Shown here: positions 13,987-25,989 of the stretch, piece after piece
Numbering within the stretch: position 1 is the stretch's first letter
Layout: each line of letters opens with the position of its first letter
Source: Oscheius sp. JU75
Lineage: Eukaryota; Nematoda; Chromadorea; Rhabditida; Rhabditidae
DNA: 64,000 nt
NCBI GenBank assembly: GCA_037178855.1
Contig: JASJZC010000002.1
Coordinates: 6,708,501-6,772,500, forward strand
Reading direction: 5' to 3'
Made by a program: the position numbers and the translations under genes
The notes under the pieces: generated by a model
What the model was told of the DNA's origin: nothing
Database searches by the model: none
Seen by the model: the letters and a program-made list of their open reading frames with translations, nothing else

Positions 13987-14014
<28 letters not shown>
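13987..14014. repeat. (TG)n microsatellite
   Basis: An uninterrupted run of about 14 TG dinucleotides within the 5' part of the outer transposon. Confidence 0.95.
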
Positions 14015-14275
14015 CATCTGTCTGTCTGAAGCCTTAATTACCAACTTGCCATAGTTAAAAACTATTTGCAAGTCAAAACAGTTTAAAAGATGCATCTCTA
14101 CGAAAGTGTTGCTCCTATCACGGTAGCTCGACTGGAGGGACATATCCGAACAGGGTGAAATGGGATTGACAGACGGGTTGACATAAGAGAACATACAGGG
14201 TAGCCGATAAGTATTGGTGCGCTTACTCATATGGAGTCATTGTTTCCCACAGTTCGTCTTAAAGGCCTGTATATA

Positions 14276-15512
14276 CAGGGTGACGCATAATTACAAATAC
14301 ACGATGCGTGGGCGCCTTCTTACTTTTTTCAGATAGAGTCTTCTCCATTTGTGGTTTTTAGAAGTTTCTTTATTTATTTGAATGGTATTCTTCCGTCTTA
14401 TGTCATCACATGTGCAATTTTGAGAATGACAAAGCCCTCTGTGCATCGCGAATCAATTCTCAAGTTCCACAAGGAAGGTCGCTCGGCGCGGGAGATCCAG
14501 AAACGTCTAAATTGCCCAAGAAACCTTGTATATACTACCATCCGAAGGTTCAAGGAGCTGGGTACCACTTCTGATCGTCTGGACGAGGAAGGCGTCATTC
14601 TATCGTCACCCCAGCAAATGTCAAGTTAGTTCGTGGCCGCCTTCGTCAAAACTTGGGAATTTCGCTGAGGTCAATGCAAAGAATTGTCAAGAACAAACTT
14701 AAATTCAACGCTTACAAGAAAAACAAAGATCATATCCTTACGGATGCAATGAAACAGCAGCGGAAAGACAGATGCAAGGGATTGTTGCACAGATGCCGTC
14801 AAGATGCTCATCTTTCGATTCTTTTCACGGACGAGAAGGTTTTCACGGTAGAGCAAGTTCTCAACAAGCAAAACGATCGAATCTACGCAAAATCAAGATC
14901 TCATACTGTCATTAGCCGTAAATCTCATCCTCAATCCGTCATGGTTTTCGCAGGAATCACAAGCAACGGAAAAACGCCGCTCATCTTTGTGCCACAAGGG
15001 GTAAAAGTGAACAGTGCCAACTATCTTGACCTTCTTCGTACCGAAGTTTTGCCGTGGGCTCAAACACACTTTCAAAACAAGCCGTGGACATATCAACAGG
15101 ACTCGGCCCCGCTCACAAAGCTCGTATTGTTCAAGACTTCTGTCGCCAGAACTTCCCAGGATTCATCTCAGCTCAAAAGTGACCCTCCATTTCTCCTAAT
15201 CACAATCCACTTGACTACAGCGTCTGGTCGGTCTTGGAAGCCAAAGCCTGCTCAAAGCCCCATTCAACGCTTCAATCGCTGAAAGACGCCCTCCAAAAAG
15301 CTTGGGATGAGCTCGACGGACAGTACCTGCGCGCCACAGTGGATGCCTTTCCGAAGCGCCTCAAGGCTTGCATGGATGCGGATGGAGGATATATTGAAAT
15401 TTGATGCTGAATATTATTCAATAAAATATTTGTTGTTGTCCAGAGTCAAATAATGATCCGAGTCGCTTGCCACGACCTCTTTTTCCTGTATCCGTAATTA
15501 TGCGTCACCCTG
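14276..15512 (+). mobile_element. Inner Tc1/mariner element (maT-like, DD37D)
   Basis: Perfect terminal inverted repeats of about 19 bp begin CAGGGTGACGCATAATTAC at 14276 and end at 15512, with TA on both sides (14274-14275, 15513-15514). The 1,237-bp element encodes one transposase frame, now broken, followed by an AATAAA signal near 15419. It sits inside the middle element, which sits inside the outer one. Confidence 0.9.
14426..15404 (+). pseudogene. Tc1/mariner transposase, DD37D type, inactivated
   Basis: A DDE-type IS630/Tc1/mariner transposase would cut and paste the surrounding element. Recognisable are an N-terminal HTH region (HRESILKFHKEGRSAREIQ), a first catalytic Asp in LFTDEKVF, a second in WTYQQDSAP and a third in NPLDYSVW. 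Reading through the breaks gives 37 residues between the second and third Asp, the DD37D spacing of maT-like elements. Three lesions are visible relative to the conserved frame: a missing C near 14578 (the frame changes before TPANVKLVRG), a missing G near 15110 (just after the second Asp), and TGG to TGA near 15180. The start was taken at the Met before TKPSVHRES; an upstream in-frame Met at 14351 is less likely. Only a trans-acting enzyme could move this copy. Confidence 0.85.
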
Positions 15513-16832
15513 TAGGCTGATTCAACACTAGTTTTTATGCTCTATTCGACCAACATAGTCTCATGCTATAGAGTTTTTGGGTTTGTCTAGAAAACAATGG
15601 ATACCGTTTTCACCCCTTGGCAAAATCAATCTAAAAAAGAGACCCAAACAATCTACCAGAGAAAAATCTTTCCGTTCTTTTAATACATAAGATCTAACAA
15701 TGTAGAAACTTAGGTTCAAGCTATTCGAAATACCATTTAGGATTTAAACGTTATGAACTTTTTTGACATGTCACTTGCGCCGCACAAGCTGTTTCACGGT
15801 CGCAGTTTCCACCACTGTGCAAATTTAAAAGTAAATCTCTCGACCTGACTGTGAAGTGAATAGATTTGCGAGATGTTTTCCATGATATCTAGCCACCTAA
15901 TGTGCAAACGTTTTCTGATTTCTAAGAAAAACGCATTTTTTACGCGCCAATACTTATCGGCCATCCTGTATATAGGGCAGGGTACAAAAGTAGTTATAAC
16001 TGTCTTTGGGCCCTCTAGGGGCGATAGCTTGGATAGGAAGTTGGGATGGGAAATGGGTTCAAAGTGAAAGGGAAGTGGGTTCGAGGAACGCGAAGCGGGG
16101 TCAGAGAGTGGGAAGTGGGTTTAACTGGTTAGAAGCAGTCTTTAGCAGAAAAAGGACAAGATAGGTACGCCCCGAAGTGGCGCAACAAGTGATGCTACAC
16201 TCTTTAACTTGTGTCAGAAAAGAAGAAAACGGTTAAAAAAGACAGAAAAATCGAATATCACTTTTGTCTTGGAAAAATAATATGTCTGTCTGCGCAAAAA
16301 AAAAACAGCAGTGACACCTACCGAAAATATTGAAAAAGTACGTTATAACGAGACTAAAATCGACCTTGCGCAAGCCCAGCAGTGTGTTATAGCGCGACTC
16401 CACTGTACTCGAAATTTTGATAATAACTTTAGAGAACCGACACGAGCTAACTGTCGTGACTTTTGTAGCTGACAATATCGGACAAGCGGCATCCTCGTAC
16501 CTAAGTCCCATAAAAAGATATGTGTTGTGAATGACCCATAACTTCTTCCTAGCTCACATGTCTTCTATCTCCCCCATTCGCAACTGCAGCGTGTCTTTTG
16601 AGGGGCGGGAGCAACCAGAGAGTTATCAGCAAAAGAAAGCAGTAAAAAAGCAATTAACTGTCATTCGATAGTCGTAGCTCACGACGAAAGATCGACTACT
16701 AGAAAACCGTTTTCTTCTTTTTGGTCGATCCATTCTTTTGGTTCCTCTCCAAAAGCTTTAGGTTACTGTAGAAACCTACTTTCCTCTAGATTCTGTCTTC
16801 AGACAGAAACAGTTAATTTCAGATAGTCAACC

Positions 16833-19463
16833 ATGACTCTCGACCAGCAGGACAAGGTCTTCCTGTTGACATCCTTCGGTGTGGCGGTGTGTTCTCTTTC
16901 AGACTTTGTAGTCAGCTATAGTACACAATTCAGTTCCAAGGTTTCTTTGTCTATAGGGTCAGATTGACAGGTTATTGCGACACGCTGAATGGTTTTGTTA
17001 GCCCTGTAACGATCCCTAAATATACTTCCACTAACTGGACCGATTCACAAGCGTTCATAGCACTTTCAGTTAGCCCGGAGGACAATATGCAGTTCAAGGT
17101 CTTCCTGAGAGAACAGGGAACATTTTTCGGTTCGGAGCATCTGGACACTGCAAAGTGAAGCCTCTGGTAGTTTTTAGACCACTGTTAATTTTTGGATTGT
17201 GATCTCCCATTGACAGATGTAGAGCCAATCGTGAGACTTGTTGGGTTGTTCTTTATCGGTAAAAGTGAGACATTCTATTTCTACCTGATAGCTTATAATA
17301 TGTAAGTTCCTGCCAAGTATTGCATTGAAGCACGTTAGAAAATTCAAGTACAGGACAAAAAAATCGGAATGTGATATCTCATTTTAGGCGGTAGGAGTCG
17401 GTCTGATGGTCGGAGGTTTCATTCTCCGCTTCGGTCGCGGCTTTGGAACCTTTGTCACCTACGCCAAAGCCGACGACGATTTCTTGCAACTCGGTCGCCT
17501 GGACATCGTTTTTGGTCTCTTCACCGCCGCTGCCGGTGTCCTTCTCATCTCCTTCTTCATCGCCCTTTTTGCCACCCTCAAACGTAACAAGTTTCTTCTC
17601 TACACCGTGAGTTCTTGAAAAATGGCTGAAGGCAAATATCTTTATGACCTATGGGGCAAACGTGGTCATAAATTGGTGCCTCTTGTATGTATTGATAAAC
17701 CGAAATGGGTAGAAACGCGAGGAAGGTGGACATAAATAGGTACACGATTCATCCTGTTCATTTCCTCTTGTGAGAATGCCAAAGTGATAAAAAGGACAGA
17801 GACAATCTTTTGGACAAGTTGGACAACTCAGGCAAGAGTCGATACCAGAGCGGTAAAGAGAAGGCAGAGGCTTGTTGGGAGAATAGGGTGGAATGGGATA
17901 CATGTTATTGTCAGACAGGGGTTACCAGGACAAGGATTACTAGAGAAAATCTCAGTAGACTGTCAGTAACAGACAGTTGGGGTCGAATGCACAGGCTTGT
18001 GTAGAAAGATGAAGGAGTATGGATATTGTATGGTACACGGAGGAGATCTTTACCTTTCCCCAGAAGCTAAACTGTAGTCAATACAAAGTATGCAACAGTC
18101 CGAAATCCTACCTTTACAAGGAGCAAGTGATGTCTGTCTCTAATATGTGGGGTAACACTTGACAGTTTCTGTAGCCTTTTCTGTCAAGTATTATTATATA
18201 ACAGCGTTGACAAGACGAGTTAGAAAAGAGTCAAAAAGTTCAAATGAGTCGCTCCACCAGGAGCGTAAGCGACTGGTAGTTTCATAACTGAATTCAGTTG
18301 TTAACAATGCTTTCGCAAACACTAACTAGGAGTTGTCGTGTACTCTGGGACAACAGAATAGAGTTATCTGGGTATCATAAAAGTAAGTAGCAGGGGAAGG
18401 AGACACGGGTAGACGAAGAGAGACACTCGAACATGAACAGGTGCTGTAGGAGATAGGGGTATGACTAGTCAGGATTCAAGCCTTCCTTTCAGAAAACTTC
18501 GGTCAGCTCTGAGAATATAGCTCGAGAACCTAGATATGACAAGGGATGTAAAGAAGCATTAGCAACCTGCGGCGTGCTTGAGTTGTTTGGTTGCTTTCTA
18601 GCTACAATAAATTGAACAAGACCCATGCTGATTTCCGCTCACAACTGACTTGTTAACTACAATAGTTTTTAAACTGCCATCTTTGCTTCGTGGCTCGGAC
18701 AAATAAAAACACACAGAATCAACCACAGACACCATTGCGCTTTCATAAAAAGAAGCGTAGGACCAGGGACGGAAGAAGCAGCAGTTACAACGAGGATGGG
18801 ACAGTTACAAAGCCAGAAGTCAATAAAACTAAACCCTTACTTTCAAGTACTGCGGAATGATCGCCCTGATGATTGTCATCCAACTCGTCGCTGGTCTCCT
18901 GGGCTTCCAGTACTCGGACTCAATTAAGGTCTTGAACAACGACGATACTGGAGTCTTGCACCAGTCACTCAACAAGACCATTGCCATGTAACTATTAACT
19001 GTTTTTACGCAACTTTAGGTTCAATGAGCTTGGGAAATGGCCCAAAATAAAGTAGAATCTGTATTCAGAATGCAAGCCAACAACGGCGTGATCCAGAACG
19101 ACGACCAGTCCAACTTCTGGAAGCACACCCAGAATGTTTTGAGTTGTTGCGGTGTGGTGAACAGTAATGACTGGGGACCCTATGCTTCGGATCAGTCCAT
19201 CTTGAGCTCGACCAACTGTTACCCATCCAACAAGCAGAAAGTAAGCTCTTTTATGGCATCGAAAAAAAGTTGTAGGGCTGTGAGAAGCAGATTCACGACA
19301 GAATAGCCCAGGATTCCCAATATCTCGCTGTTGCTTCCATGGGAGTTCTCCTCGTCGAGGTAGGCTGTCCACTACACCGAAAGACTTTTTCCAGATTATT
19401 GCCAGCTTCCTGGCCGGCTACCGTGCCTACAATCTCAACTACGAGAATCAGAGCAGTATGTAA
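16833..19463 (+). CDS. Tetraspanin family membrane protein
   Basis: Six exons join in frame: 16833-16886, 17388-17606, 18848-18987, 19069-19240, 19276-19359 and 19395-19463, giving 245 residues. Four hydrophobic segments are visible: VGLMVGGFIL, a second near FTAAAGVLLISFFIALF, a third in GMIALMIVIQLVAGLLGF and a fourth in VASMGVLLVEIIASFLAGY. The large extracellular loop has the diagnostic CCG motif (VLSCCGVVNSNDW) and a later Cys pair (NCYPS, GCEKQ). Tetraspanins organise membrane microdomains with integrins, proteases and other partners. The start lies 11 bases behind TTTCAG at 16821, a likely trans-splice acceptor. Intron 1 (501 bp) and intron 2 (1,241 bp) are unusually long for this window and hold nothing recognisable beyond a small GC hairpin near 18245-18272. 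It converges on the ZYG-11-like gene. Confidence 0.85.
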
Positions 19464-19794
19464 TACACCAATTAGGCTTTTGACTGTACAGATTTATCAC
19501 AATAAGAGGCAAAGTATATTTCGGAAATAAAAAATATAACATGCATGATGTGGACCCCGGACAAAGAGAGGGGAGGAGAACATGTGTGATTGGGCCAGGC
19601 CCGTGCTCGACTAGACACCAGAAATAGGTTTCACTTCATAGGATGAAGTAATAAGAACCCGTAGTTTTGGGGGAGGATAACAACGACGAATTGATCAACA
19701 TGGGGGACCCGTGAAAAGATGAGAAGCATGTGTGTACAAACCGGTTACAAGAGAGGCCGGGGCTTTTGAGTAGAAGGGAAGAAGAGGAGTAGGA

Positions 19795-22500
19795 TTAGTC
19801 GAGCTGCTCGAAGATCTCGGCAATGAGACGGCCCAGCTTGGAGTCCTCGGTGACGTCTTTGCGCGAACGCAGCTCTTCGACTGTTCCCAGTATGCTCGAG
19901 TCTTTCAGCATCGCCGAGTATCTGAAATTAAGACATTGTCTAAGTTTCTAGAGCGTCTGTTCGTCACTTTGCTCATTTGAACATGACCAAGTAGGGGCAT
20001 GACTGTATGGCCCACCGACCGTATTGATCAACTTACGTAGTGCCATGTATCCTTTCCTTGTTTGACAGCACATGCACAACGCCCCACAGAACCCAGAGTC
20101 GTGCTCCGTCGAATTCGGCCATGTCCAGAATGCGTTCAAACGGAGCCAGAGAGCGGTAGGAGACCATGGCGCCGGCCAGCTTCGGCCACTGGGAAACGGC
20201 CTCGATGAGTCGTTCGTCAATCTGCTCCTTGTTCGTCACTGCACTCCGTCCAAGCAGTGATTTGTGCGTCAGCAGGTTCGAGAGTACGCCGGCGGCAAAG
20301 TAGGAACGTTCCACGGCACGATTGCGTCCATTCTCGTCGATCTTGCTGAAGTCACCTTTGAGACATTCGCTGAAACGTTGGGGTTTTGACCGGGAGAGAA
20401 AATAAAACGAACCACAAGGACTGGATGCAACTATTGTTGTCGATGAGCAGATTTCGGAGCCTATCGACTTCGGCAATGTTGTTCAATATGCCGAGCACCT
20501 TTGTCTGGATGTTCATCTGATCGCTGTAGAGCTCGAGGATGCTGAAGCAGGCCTTCACTCCGCCAGACTGATAGAAGATCTCGCATGTCACCGAGGATTC
20601 GTCTAAATCCTTAAATTTACCAAGGTTTCAAAGAGAAAGGCATACCTGTAAGATTCCAGAGTGCACTGAGTGTGAACTTGAGAGTGAAGATCATGTTTTC
20701 GGGCCTGGGACCGGTGGACTGCTCGTGTTGTCGCAGCGTGTCATTCAACATACCCACGAGGAATTTAACGTAACGCTCGTCGCTGGTCAGCTCACGAGCC
20801 TCCGGGGGTCGCATCTTCGGCGTGACTATTGAGACGATGGCTATCGTCATCCGGGCGACCGAGGAATCCTTGCTCGTCAGCATGCTCTCCAGGGCTACTT
20901 TGCATGTGCGGTAGAAGTCGACACAGGGCAGTTGTAGGAGGTAGTCGTTGCAGATTGTGAGCCAGACGTTCTTCTGGAGCTGGATGATCTGGCGCCAGGC
21001 TTCGGCCGCGTCCAGACAACGGCTCATGCAATCCTGGACTACTTCGGAGGTCAGGCGGCGAATTCTCTTCAATCTAAAATCGAATTAAGAACAGAATGGA
21101 TGGTCAGAGCTTACTTGCAGAGGTGGTACAAACAAGCACTGCCGGCCATTTGGACGCCGAGGTTCTGGAGATGCTTCTTCATCGAACTACAGACGAGCTC
21201 AGCACATTGGACAACTTCCTCGTCGGTGAACTCGTCATAGGAGCTCTGCAGGCTGTAGTAGACGTTGTGAAGGGCGTGGCTGGTGAAGGCACCTCGGTCT
21301 CGGTTCCAATAGAAGCTCAGCGCCTCCATCGAGCTCTTCTTGGCGCAGCAGTTCACAATTTGGACTCGCTCGAGGTCGAAGGAGTAAGAGTCCAGCGGTG
21401 TGGCCAGAACAGAGATGAGACGAATCTTCGGACACTTGACAGCGATCTGATTGACCAGCGTCACGGCTTTGTCCACTCCGTAGCCGGCCAGCGCATTGCC
21501 GGCAATGTCGAGACTGCGCAGCTCGGGCCACGGCGACTCCTCGTATTGCGACAGAATGTCGACGAAGACGGAGGAGAGATCGTTCTCCGTGTCTTGAACT
21601 CTGAAACTTGGAAGATTGGAACCAACAGAAAGAGAGCATACTCATCCGTGGCGTATTCCGAAATCTTCTTCGAGATGTCGAGCACTCTCAGCTTGGACAG
21701 ACTGACCAAGTTCTCGAGCACGTTGCCGTGTTTGATCTCCAAATTGTGCATGACGAGTATCTCCAGATTCGGGACGCTGGAGACCCAGGTGAGCTCGTTC
21801 ACTGCGGTATCAGAAATATCGAGGCTCCTCAGCTGCGGCAGAAACTTGACTGCATTCGTCATCCATCTGGCACAGATCGGTCTCCGGGCGAGGCTCAGAC
21901 TCTCCAGGCTGGGCAGTCTGCCGAAGCCGTTTAGGCTCCGGACCTTGTTGAAGCCGGCAATGTTGAGGTGGCGCATTTTGGTGGCAGCCTCCTCAGACAG
22001 ACACTCGTCGACAAACTGCACAATGTCCAGGCTATTGAAGGGGCTCATCTCTGGATTGTGGATGGTTAGAGAACAAAGACAGGGTTAGCTTACCATTTTT
22101 GTCGTGATTGGCAATGTTGATAGAGGTCAGATCCTTGTATTTGCGTAACAGAAGGAGCGACTCGAAGGATATGGCTTCGCAATGTGATGAGTCGAACTGC
22201 AAGTACCAGTTTACCATGAATGGAACAGTAAACTCACTTTAGAAATGGTAAGTGGCGTCTCTACGAAACTCTTCAAGCCGTCCAGATCAAGAAGCGACAG
22301 CTGTCGCATGGCATCCATGATGTCATCTCCAATATGCGTCGGTAGCGGCGTGTCGATCGGCGGCACACGGCCTAAAAGACATTTTTACGTGAGATCCTTC
22401 ATTTCCTGTCTGCTGCAGGTAAAAACTTACCATTTCCTATCAGCGAAGCAAAGTGGAGTGCACAAAGTCTCGAAAGTGACAGGCCCTCCCTATTTTCCAT
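19795..22500 (-). CDS. ZYG-11/ZER-1 family protein (LRR plus ARM-like), CUL2 E3 substrate receptor
   Basis: Multi-exon minus-strand gene with stop TAA at 19795-19797. Exon 1 is 22431-22500 (start ATG at 22500, just behind TTTTCAG) and exon 2 is 22238-22371. The N-terminus ([13 protein letters not shown]) has the shape of the VHL-box/CUL2-binding region of ZYG11 proteins. Exons between about 22217 and 21460 encode leucine-rich repeats ([45 protein letters not shown]). Exons down to 19.8 kb encode helical armadillo-like repeats ([30 protein letters not shown]). ZYG11B and ZER1 recognise N-terminal glycine degrons for CUL2-RBX1 ubiquitin ligases, and nematode ZYG-11 acts in meiosis and early embryos. 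I cannot separate the ZYG-11 and ZER-1 branches by eye. Introns are short. A long plus-strand frame at 21096-22088 is its antisense shadow. Confidence 0.85.
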
Positions 22501-24399
22501 GTAGCGAGCGCTGAAAACTGATTTGTTGAAGGGACATACTAGAAAAAGAGAAGACTCCAGAGAGAACGGAAAAAAAAACAGAAGTTTTAGGATTGACGAA
22601 AAACGCAACTGGTCCGCAATACCGTAAGCAAATCGTAATGAGACAACTATTTAGACCTTTAAAATTGCTGCTTCTTCAATTTTCCAAAACTTTTGTCGCT
22701 TGCAATTTTGCTCTTCTTTCAGCCGGTTTCACCCATTTTTATAATGAGTTATTGTCCTTTTTACTTTAGGTGAAGCCTACGTGGTGCCTGCAGCTAAAAA
22801 TAACAATCGCTCCGTGCTTCACCTGTTGCATGGACAAAAGTAGCGAGTTCTCTGTGAGTCAAAGCCCTCTGCACAGTGATTTCATTTTTTGTCTTTCGTG
22901 ATTGAACGTTTTGGTAAAACTCAAAAGTCTCAAAGTAGCGTTCTGACAAGGAAAAAGACGAAAAACGCAACCATTTGGGTGCAGTTTAGGTGTCAACGAC
23001 AGTTTGTCTTGTAGAGTATTTCCCCAGGTATTTGCTTCCTTATTTGCAACCTTGAGGCTTCCAATTGGCCCTCATACCCTGTCCAGAAATACCATCTCAT
23101 CAATTTCGAAAGACTTTCTCCGCTTCTTCTCTGGGTAAATAACACGTGCTGTGGCGGTCGAGGTTACCAGCCAGCCAGCAGTTGCTACGACAGCAAACTC
23201 GTGACACACAAACTGGTCGAGAAGTCAATTGATTAGCGATTAGCCTTGATGGCCGGCCATCACTTTCTTCTCTTGGTACAATGACGAAAAGTGATGGCCG
23301 ATGATATACGATGTTCAACTTTTCTTGCCCTTTGTCAGATTGGGAAGCTTGTTGGCCGTGAATTTGAGTCTTTTGAGTGATAAAACTGCGACCCTTTGCC
23401 TGCAAAAGTTCAAAAAAGCTAAGAGGTTAGGGCTCGCAATATTTTAAAAGACCTCTATACCGGCGTTTCAGGTTCGTTCGTTTGTCCGACTAGACCGTAT
23501 TATAACTTGTGGAAAGCTGTTCGCAAAGTATATTACTGAAGGAAGTGGCATAGTTTACCTACAAAAGTGCCGAGAAAACCGAGATTTGCTGGGTTTACGG
23601 CTTTCCGTCTCGACATTTCAGCTACTTTGGACTGCTTATTTTTAGTGGATACTGAAGCTTGTGTGCAGATTATTTGCAAGATTCAATTGGAATCGAATAA
23701 TGTTTTACTTACAGTAATGTCAAAAAGCGTGAGTTTTGGGGTTTTCATGGAGAAATAAGGGATGTAAAAAACGCTTTGATGGCTCCTTGGCCTCCCGAAA
23801 CACAAAAAAGACCATTTTCAGGAGATGAACCAAAGCCAGAGTAAATGACGCAAATTGGTCATCGATACCAGTACAAAGGTCACAGTGCATAGACCGAGTC
23901 AGTCAAGGCCGTTCCCTCCTTGTTTTTCCCGGTTTGCAAAGCAAGGGGGGGAGAGCACGAGACTGATCGCACCTCAGTGACCAGACAACGGGTTTTTTAA
24001 AATAACAAAAGAGTTTCCAACTAAAAATCAAAAGGTGGAAGTCCACCAGACAGAAGGATTTGGAAAAGCGATTTCGTTGGCAATTGTTGACAGGGAGGGG
24101 GAGGGGGGAAAATAGAGCAGACTTCCATGGAGAGTGGGAATGTGCAGACCGTCGACCTCGCGACAATTGAACAGCTGTTCCTCAAGAGCGAGGCTTGCAT
24201 CATTTTCGCACAGCTTTTTTTTTTCGAGTGTTTCAAAACTTTTTGTGGGAAGATATTGTATATTTACTGATTTTTAAGAGAAAAAAAGAATGACATGATG
24301 ACAGGGGAACGAGACAAATAGAAGAACAGACATGCTAAGTTGATGAGCACTGGAATTTTTGAGGGGAAGAACTCTATTGACCGATTGCTGTGAGGAAAA

Positions 24400-24660
24400 G
24401 TTAGACTGGTTGACAGCAACTGTATGAGACAAAGAATAGAAAAATGACAGAAGGACAGTCTGAGAGCCTACAACAAGGACATTGACAGACATCGCGGTAG
24501 AGAGACAGCGACAGAGAATGACAGTAAGAGTTGGGGAAGATGACAAGGACAGACAGTTGCAAGAGATCACAGAGAGACAGTAACAAATATCAGAGTCAGT
24601 GACAGTGCCACTGGTAGTAGAACGGAAGGCTCCAGAGATATAGTGACAGGAAAGTTGACA
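24400..24660. repeat. Degenerate GACAG/GACA simple sequence
   Basis: Dense, imperfect repetition of GACAG, GAGACAG and TGACAG. It is responsible for the spurious 198-residue minus-strand frame here. Confidence 0.7.
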
Positions 24661-25375
24661 GAAAATTCTGACCGACTGGTTAACAGTATTAGACAGCAAG
24701 TTCCAGACACAGACTAAGAGATACATGAAGACATAAACTCCAGGTAGGAACAGTGATAGGAACCAGATAACATAGTCGAGAGAGTAATAGGGAGAGAGGC
24801 AAGAACAGGGTAACCCCAAAGCATTCCTAGGTTTACCCAGACGATAGTCATACGTAGTCGGGACTTCCAATATGAAAATATTGCAAAGATTATACGAGAC
24901 AGAGACGGCAGAGAGAGCTTATAATGGAAAAACCGGAGAGCTAATGCGATGATGCAAATGTGGGAGCGAGAGATAGAGACAGCAGCCTAGCAGGGTTCCT
25001 CCAAAAAGTGAACTGACCCCGGGCTGATAACAGGAGAAGAGAAGAAAAAGGGTACTTCCCCTCGTGATAGCACGACTACCACGTGCATATGGGCGGGGAA
25101 ATCCGAAGTCGGGGGCTACCCCGAACCCAATCAATAGATAAACGGGGTCTCTCTCTCTTCTTCAAACATACAGGTTGGAGAGAACCTCGGACTGTCCACG
25201 TAAACAGCATGTGTTCGTGTGCGGTTAGAGACAAAGGACCCTGGTCGTTACAGCAGACTGTCTCTCTTCATTTAGGAGCGGGTATGTCTCTAGAAGGGGC
25301 CCTGTTTGGCCACGAGTATCTGAAAGAGAAGGTCGGGATCGTAAATTGGGTAACTAGGTACTTCATTTACAGGGA

Positions 25376-25500
25376 GTTGAACTCATTGAACGGAGACAGA
25401 GATAGTGACATTGACAGTGACCAAGACAGAGAGGTAGTGGAAATGACAGACATAGACAGCGAGGGGGACAGTGACAGTGACCGTGATAGAAACACTAAAA
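25376..25500. repeat. Degenerate GACAGTGAC simple sequence
   Basis: Imperfect repetition of GACAGTGAC and GACAGAGA. The overlapping plus frame would read as alternating Asp and Ser and is probably not a gene. Confidence 0.7.
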
Positions 25501-25989
25501 TTCTTTGACCTGTCTGGATAGTCTGTTCCAGAAGATCACAGGGCAAAGTGTACCACTAAAATAAGGCACATCGTCTTTGACACGTGAAGGAAGACGACAT
25601 CTGTTGATGAGAATAGGAATAAACAAGTCAGCGAACCTATCGGAAAGGCAGAGTATAGACTTTGAGAAGGGATGAGGGGCAGAGAGACAGGGAGACAGTT
25701 ATGGGCAGCTACCAAAGCACCCAGTTGTCAGCAGTTCCAAGGTACCGAACACGGGAGAGTGTAAGAGAATGAACGTGAGAATGCAGTGTTCCAGCTGTTG
25801 CAAACACGATTAGAGAGTGGGAGCTCTTTATTTACAAGGCAATATGTACAAATGACCAGTATTTACAGCCTGAGAGGGTATAGGAGATTATGTACAGAAG
25901 GAAAGGGCAACCTTCGGAAGAATTCTTGAGACTAGTGACCAGCCGTCAGCCCTGAAACTTTTTGAATTTTCATGGAATGGGCAATAATC

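Larger units (their letters stand above)
14196..15968. mobile_element. Middle nested TA-flanked nonautonomous element
   Basis: The left end CAGGGTAGCCGATAAGTATT at 14196 pairs with a right end whose reverse complement is CAGGATGGCCGATAAGTATT, ending at 15968. Both are flanked by TA (14194-14195, 15969-15970). Subtracting the inner element leaves about 536 bp without a coding frame, so this is a MITE-like element inserted into the outer transposon and itself interrupted by the inner one. Confidence 0.75.
13813..16405. mobile_element. Outer nonautonomous TA-flanked DNA transposon carrying nested insertions
   Basis: The ends are inverted repeats: CAGTAGAGTCGCGCTATAAC at 13813 and the reverse complement of CAGTGGAGTCGCGCTATAAC ending at 16405, each flanked by TA (13811-13812 and 16406-16407). 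Subterminal copies of a CGTTATAACGAG-like motif lie inside both ends. The TA target and CAGT termini fit the Tc1/mariner superfamily, possibly pogo/Tigger-like. Without the nested material (14196-15968) it would be about 0.8 kb. No transposase of its own is visible, so it is a MITE-like or deleted copy. Confidence 0.8.
22501..25989. other. Intergenic region without a recognisable gene
   Basis: About 3.5 kb between the start of the ZYG-11-like gene and the end of the F-box gene. Short frames here have no family features. It contains a hairpin built on GGCCATCACTTTC near 23258-23316 and long degenerate GACA/GAGA simple sequence from about 24400 on. The near 5' part may hold the ZYG-11-like promoter. 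Confidence 0.5.

Noticed and set aside
15110-15190. Programmed frameshift or stop recoding in the transposase
   Set aside because: There are three separate lesions at conserved positions, with no slippery site or structure evident; simple inactivation explains them.
18245-18275. GC hairpin GTCGCTCCACCAGGAGCG in a tetraspanin intron as an RNA gene
   Set aside because: Too short and without pol III boxes or a known RNA shape.
21096-22088. 330-residue plus-strand frame
   Set aside because: It is antisense to well-supported ZYG-11-like exons and has no family features.
24274-24870. 198-residue minus-strand frame
   Set aside because: Composition is driven by GACAG simple sequence read as Leu, Ser and Val; no domain and no splice context.
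25083-25508. 141-residue plus-strand frame ending in Asp/Ser repeats
   Set aside because: The Asp/Ser part is simple-sequence read-through; the rest shows no family and no start context.
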